Notes under the pieces: model-generated
What the model was told of the DNA's origin: nothing
Database searches by the model: none
What the model saw: only the letters and a program-made list of their open reading frames with translations
Shown: one piece after another, positions 5,977 to 7,819 of the stretch
Layout of the letters: every line of letters starts with the position of its first letter
How positions within the stretch are numbered: the stretch's first letter is position 1
Made by a program: the position numbers and the translations under genes
Assembly (NCBI GenBank): GCA_023427285.1
Contig: JAEZBH010000371.1
Coordinates: forward strand, 1-7,819
Source: Pseudomonadota bacterium
GTDB lineage: Bacteria; Pseudomonadota; Alphaproteobacteria; Sphingomonadales; Sphingomonadaceae
Direction of reading: 5' to 3'
DNA length: 7,819 bases

Positions 5977-6927
5977 GTGAAGGCAGCTTATTACGCGCGT
6001 TTCGGTGGTCCGGAGCTTCTGAACATCGGCGATGTGCCGCAGCCGGAGCCTGCCTCCGGCGAGGTGCTCATTCGCGTAAGGGCTGCCGGGGTCAATCCCG
6101 TCGACTGGAAGATCCGGTCCGGCATGTACAAGTCAATCATGCCCTATGCCTTCCCCATTATTCCGGGCTGGGATGCGGCGGGCGAGATCGCCGCGCTGGG
6201 CGAGGGCGTGACGGGACATGCCATCGGCTCGCGTGTTGTGGCCTGCGCCCAGAAGCTGCCGATCCAGTGGGGCGCTTGCGCTGAATATGTGGCGGTGCCG
6301 GTGGCGGCGCTGGCGCACACGCCCCAGGATCTGGACGACGTGCAGGCGGCAAGCCTGCCGGTGGCGGGCCTGACGGCATGGCAGGCTCTGGTCGGCTTTG
6401 CCCGCCTTGAGCCGGGGCAGACGGTTCTGATCCACGCAGCGGCCGGCGGAGTCGGCTCGTGGGCGGTGGGCATTGCTCGCCAGCGCGGCGCAACCGTTAT
6501 CGGCACGTGCAGCCCGGCCAATGCGGACTATGTGCGCGAGCTTGGCGCGGACATCGTTCTCGATTACCGACGCCCTGATCTGAAGCAGGCCATCCTGAGC
6601 GCCGCGCCCGAGGGCGTCGACGTGGTGCTGGACGGCGTGGGCGGCGAGACGCTTGCTCTTTCCTATGCGGTGGTGAAGCCGGGGGGCGTGCTCGCCAGCC
6701 TCGGCGATCAGCCCGATCCCGATCAGGTCGCCCATAAGGATCTGTCTGCAACGCGGATCGGTCTGCGCCCCATCGGCAGTCAGCTCGCCGAACTGGCGCA
6801 GTTGGCGGCAACGGGCAAGATTGCGCTGCCCGATATCACCACCCTGCCGCTGGAGCGTATTGCCGAGGCGCATCGCCTCAGTCAGGCGGGCCATGTGCGC
6901 GGCAAGCTGGTCCTGACCGTCTCCTGA
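5977..6927 (+). CDS. NADP-dependent quinone oxidoreductase-like protein (zinc-free MDR superfamily)
   Basis: This 316-residue medium-chain dehydrogenase/reductase belongs to the quinone oxidoreductase branch, which typically reduces quinones or activated enones with NADPH. The GroES-like N-terminal domain starts MKAAYYARFGGPELL and includes AAGVNPVDWKIRSGMY (36-51) and PGWDAAGEIAALGEGV (63-78). The Rossmann domain has the nucleotide motif AAAGGVGSWAVG at 154-165 and a strand-turn ending GTCSPANADYVRELGA. The catalytic and structural zinc ligands of alcohol dehydrogenases are absent, as expected for this branch. The start is GTG at 5977, supported by family alignment of the N-terminus and GAGG at 5968-5971, which overlaps the stop of the preceding gene. 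The 7-base gap implies co-transcription with the sulfur transferase. The substrate cannot be deduced from sequence, and no terminator is evident after the stop. Confidence 0.93.
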   Translation: MKAAYYARFGGPELLNIGDVPQPEPASGEVLIRVRAAGVNPVDWKIRSGMYKSIMPYAFPIIPGWDAAGEIAALGEGVTGHAIGSRVVACAQKLPIQWGACAEYVAVPVAALAHTPQDLDDVQAASLPVAGLTAWQALVGFARLEPGQTVLIHAAAGGVGSWAVGIARQRGATVIGTCSPANADYVRELGADIVLDYRRPDLKQAILSAAPEGVDVVLDGVGGETLALSYAVVKPGGVLASLGDQPDPDQVAHKDLSATRIGLRPIGSQLAELAQLAATGKIALPDITTLPLERIAEAHRLSQAGHVRGKLVLTVS

Positions 6928-6933
6928 TTCGTT

Positions 6934-6961
6934 CTTGTAGTGTCTGGCTTGTAGTGTCTGG
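6934..6961 (+). repeat. Perfect 14-bp tandem duplication
   Basis: CTTGTAGTGTCTGG occurs twice head to tail with no mismatch (6934-6947 and 6948-6961), starting 7 bases after the oxidoreductase stop. A third copy is not preserved; the next bases TTGCGTAGATTGG match only about half of the unit. The repeat lies in the 85-base gap before the TRIC gene. It could be a recent slippage duplication or a paired binding site. It has no dyad symmetry. Confidence 0.95.
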
Positions 6962-7018
6962 TTGCGTAGATTGGCCACGGCGATGAGATCCGCTTCGGCC
7001 TGAGGGGGGAGATTGCAG

Positions 7019-7687
7019 GTGGTTGCACCGGAGAACCTGTTCATTGCGCTCGACTATGCGGGCGTTGCCGTTTTTGCGGCAACGGGGGCGCTGGCGGCGG
7101 CCCGCATCCGCGGCGACATCATCACCTTTGCCTTTTTCGCGGCGGTGACCGGCGTGGGCGGCGGGACGATGCGCGACCTGCTGCTGGATGTGCCCGTCTT
7201 CTGGGTGCACAGCGCCGGGTATGTGGGGGTGTGCCTTGCCATTGCGGTGCTGGTCTGGTTCATGCGCGGCCCGCCCAGCTGGCGGGCGCAGACCCTGCTG
7301 TGGCTCGATGCGGTGGGCTTGTCCGGCTACGCCATTCTTGGGGCGTCCAAGGCGCTGACGGTTGGCGTGCATCCGCTCATCGCGGCCATCATGGGGATGC
7401 TGACCGCCTGTTTCGGCGGCGTCATCCGCGACGTGCTGGCAAGAGAGCCGTCCTCCATCATCCGGCGCGAGATTTATGTGACGGCGGCCATTTTGAGCGC
7501 GGGCAGCTACGCAACGCTGGTAACGCTGGGCATGGAGACGCGTTACGCCATGGTCATTGCCTTTACGGCGTCCTTTTTGCTGCGTGCCGGGGCCATGGTG
7601 CACGGCTGGCATCTCCCGGCCTTTCCCGATCCGCACGCCCCGCGCCGCATTCGCCTGACCGACAAGGGCGGCAAGCCGGACGCCTGA
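7019..7687 (+). CDS. TRIC/UPF0126 family trimeric cation channel-like membrane protein
   Basis: This inner-membrane protein has two homologous three-helix repeats plus a seventh helix, the architecture of prokaryotic TRIC channels (Pfam PF03458, also named glycine transporter). Repeat 1 runs from DYAGVAVFAATGALAA (12-27) to GVGGGTMRDLLL (45-56). Repeat 2 runs from LDAVGLSGYAILGASKAL (96-113) to CFGGVIRDVLAREP (131-144). Both keep the G-G-x-x-R-D signature. The length of about 222 residues is normal. No ATG start exists: a TGA at 7001-7003 closes the frame, and the first in-frame ATG lies far inside repeat 1. I prefer GTG at 7019, because GGGAG (7007-7011) is 7 bases upstream; TTG at 7013 sits too close to that site but would add only two residues. 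Structures of bacterial homologues show K+ channels, while E. coli YicG has been tied to glycine, so the transported species is open. Confidence 0.93.
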   Translation: MVAPENLFIALDYAGVAVFAATGALAAARIRGDIITFAFFAAVTGVGGGTMRDLLLDVPVFWVHSAGYVGVCLAIAVLVWFMRGPPSWRAQTLLWLDAVGLSGYAILGASKALTVGVHPLIAAIMGMLTACFGGVIRDVLAREPSSIIRREIYVTAAILSAGSYATLVTLGMETRYAMVIAFTASFLLRAGAMVHGWHLPAFPDPHAPRRIRLTDKGGKPDA

Positions 7688-7695
7688 GGCTGAAC

Positions 7696-7731
7696 GGCCA
7701 GAAGGTAAAAAAAGGCCAGAAGGTAGAAAAG
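7696..7731 (+). repeat. Two imperfect 18-bp tandem repeats
   Basis: GGCCAGAAGGTA is repeated exactly at 7696-7707 and 7714-7725, each followed by an A-rich run, so the full 18-base units (7696-7713 and 7714-7731) agree at 16 of 18 positions. They start 8 bases after the TRIC stop and lead into the hairpin at 7735-7765. The two differences lie in the A-rich half of the unit. The purine-rich array is outside any gene I recognise. Confidence 0.9.
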
Positions 7732-7734
7732 GGG

Positions 7735-7765
7735 AGGGCCGGAAACCTTGCGTTCCCGGCCCTTT
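7735..7765 (+). terminator. Terminator-like hairpin downstream of the TRIC gene
   Basis: AGGGCCGG (7735-7742) pairs perfectly with CCGGCCCT (7756-7763). The stem can extend through AA/TT if one C is bulged, leaving a short loop. Only three T residues (7763-7765, the first of which is in the stem) are seen before G, so the U-tract is weak. An A-run at 7727-7730 on the 5' side would give a similarly short U-tract on the minus strand, so the structure may act in both directions. Position after the TRIC stop supports a terminator role. Confidence 0.6.
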
Positions 7766-7819
7766 GAAATGTTCGTGCTATAAGGGGTGTCTTGCTCAGT
7801 AGTGGTAGGCCCTCTCGCC

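Noticed and set aside
6133..7044. 303-residue minus-strand open frame opposite the oxidoreductase
   Set aside because: It is antisense to a well-supported MDR gene, has composition typical of a shadow frame and no family motif. It also runs across the intergenic tandem repeat.
6878..7636. 252-residue minus-strand open frame opposite the TRIC gene
   Set aside because: Its highly polar, Arg/His/Gln-rich composition is the antisense image of hydrophobic TRIC helices, and there is no sign of a real protein.
7231..7767. Forward frame running through the 18-bp repeats with a repeated GQKV-K/E-KG pattern
   Set aside because: Most of it is an out-of-frame shadow of the TRIC gene; the peptide repeat simply follows from the 18-base DNA repeat being a multiple of three.
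1..7819. CRISPR array, tRNA, transposon, prophage or defence system
   Set aside because: No regularly spaced repeats, cloverleaf-like sequence, transposase or integrase motifs, or toxin-antitoxin-like gene pair were seen; every long gene belongs to a common chromosomal family.

Overview
The window looks like ordinary chromosomal DNA from a GC-rich alphaproteobacterium. The best evidence is the gene order Pro-rich small protein tail, then lysA, then a DUF4175/TIGR02302 membrane protein; the TIGR02302 family is, as far as I know, essentially alphaproteobacterial. GC-rich third codon positions, the absence of tRNA, rRNA, transposase, phage or CRISPR signals, and coding density above 90% all fit a core region. 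I cannot name the genus.

Layout. Positions 1-132 hold the Pro-rich C-terminal end of a protein that starts outside the window. Three bases later lysA (136-1407) encodes diaminopimelate decarboxylase, and 36 bases after that comes the large membrane-anchored DUF4175 protein (1444-3804). These three look like one operon. A 129-base gap with two small dyads leads to galU (3934-4809), which ends in a strong intrinsic terminator (4836-4864). Facing galU on the minus strand is a CDP-alcohol phosphatidyltransferase (4873-5421). It shares a compact divergent control region (5422-5537) with a rhodanese-like TIGR01244/DUF442 sulfur transferase (5538-5969). That gene is followed after 7 bases by a GTG-started zinc-free MDR quinone oxidoreductase (5977-6927), probably in the same transcript. 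An 85-base gap with a perfect 14-bp tandem duplication precedes a TRIC/UPF0126 channel-like membrane protein (about 7019-7687) that has no ATG start. The window ends with a second pair of short direct repeats and a terminator-like hairpin.

Functional themes. Most genes touch the cell envelope: meso-DAP and lysine supply (lysA), an uncharacterised envelope protein (DUF4175), UDP-glucose for surface polysaccharides (galU), anionic phospholipid synthesis (CDP-alcohol phosphatidyltransferase) and an inner-membrane channel (TRIC). The sulfur transferase and oxidoreductase form a separate pair, possibly concerned with sulfur or thiol redox chemistry.

I did not find a convincing new multi-gene system. 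The items most worth a second look are the uncharacterised DUF4175 protein coupled to lysA, the overlapping palindrome and promoter elements at 5470-5509, and the two unexplained tandem repeats flanking the TRIC gene.
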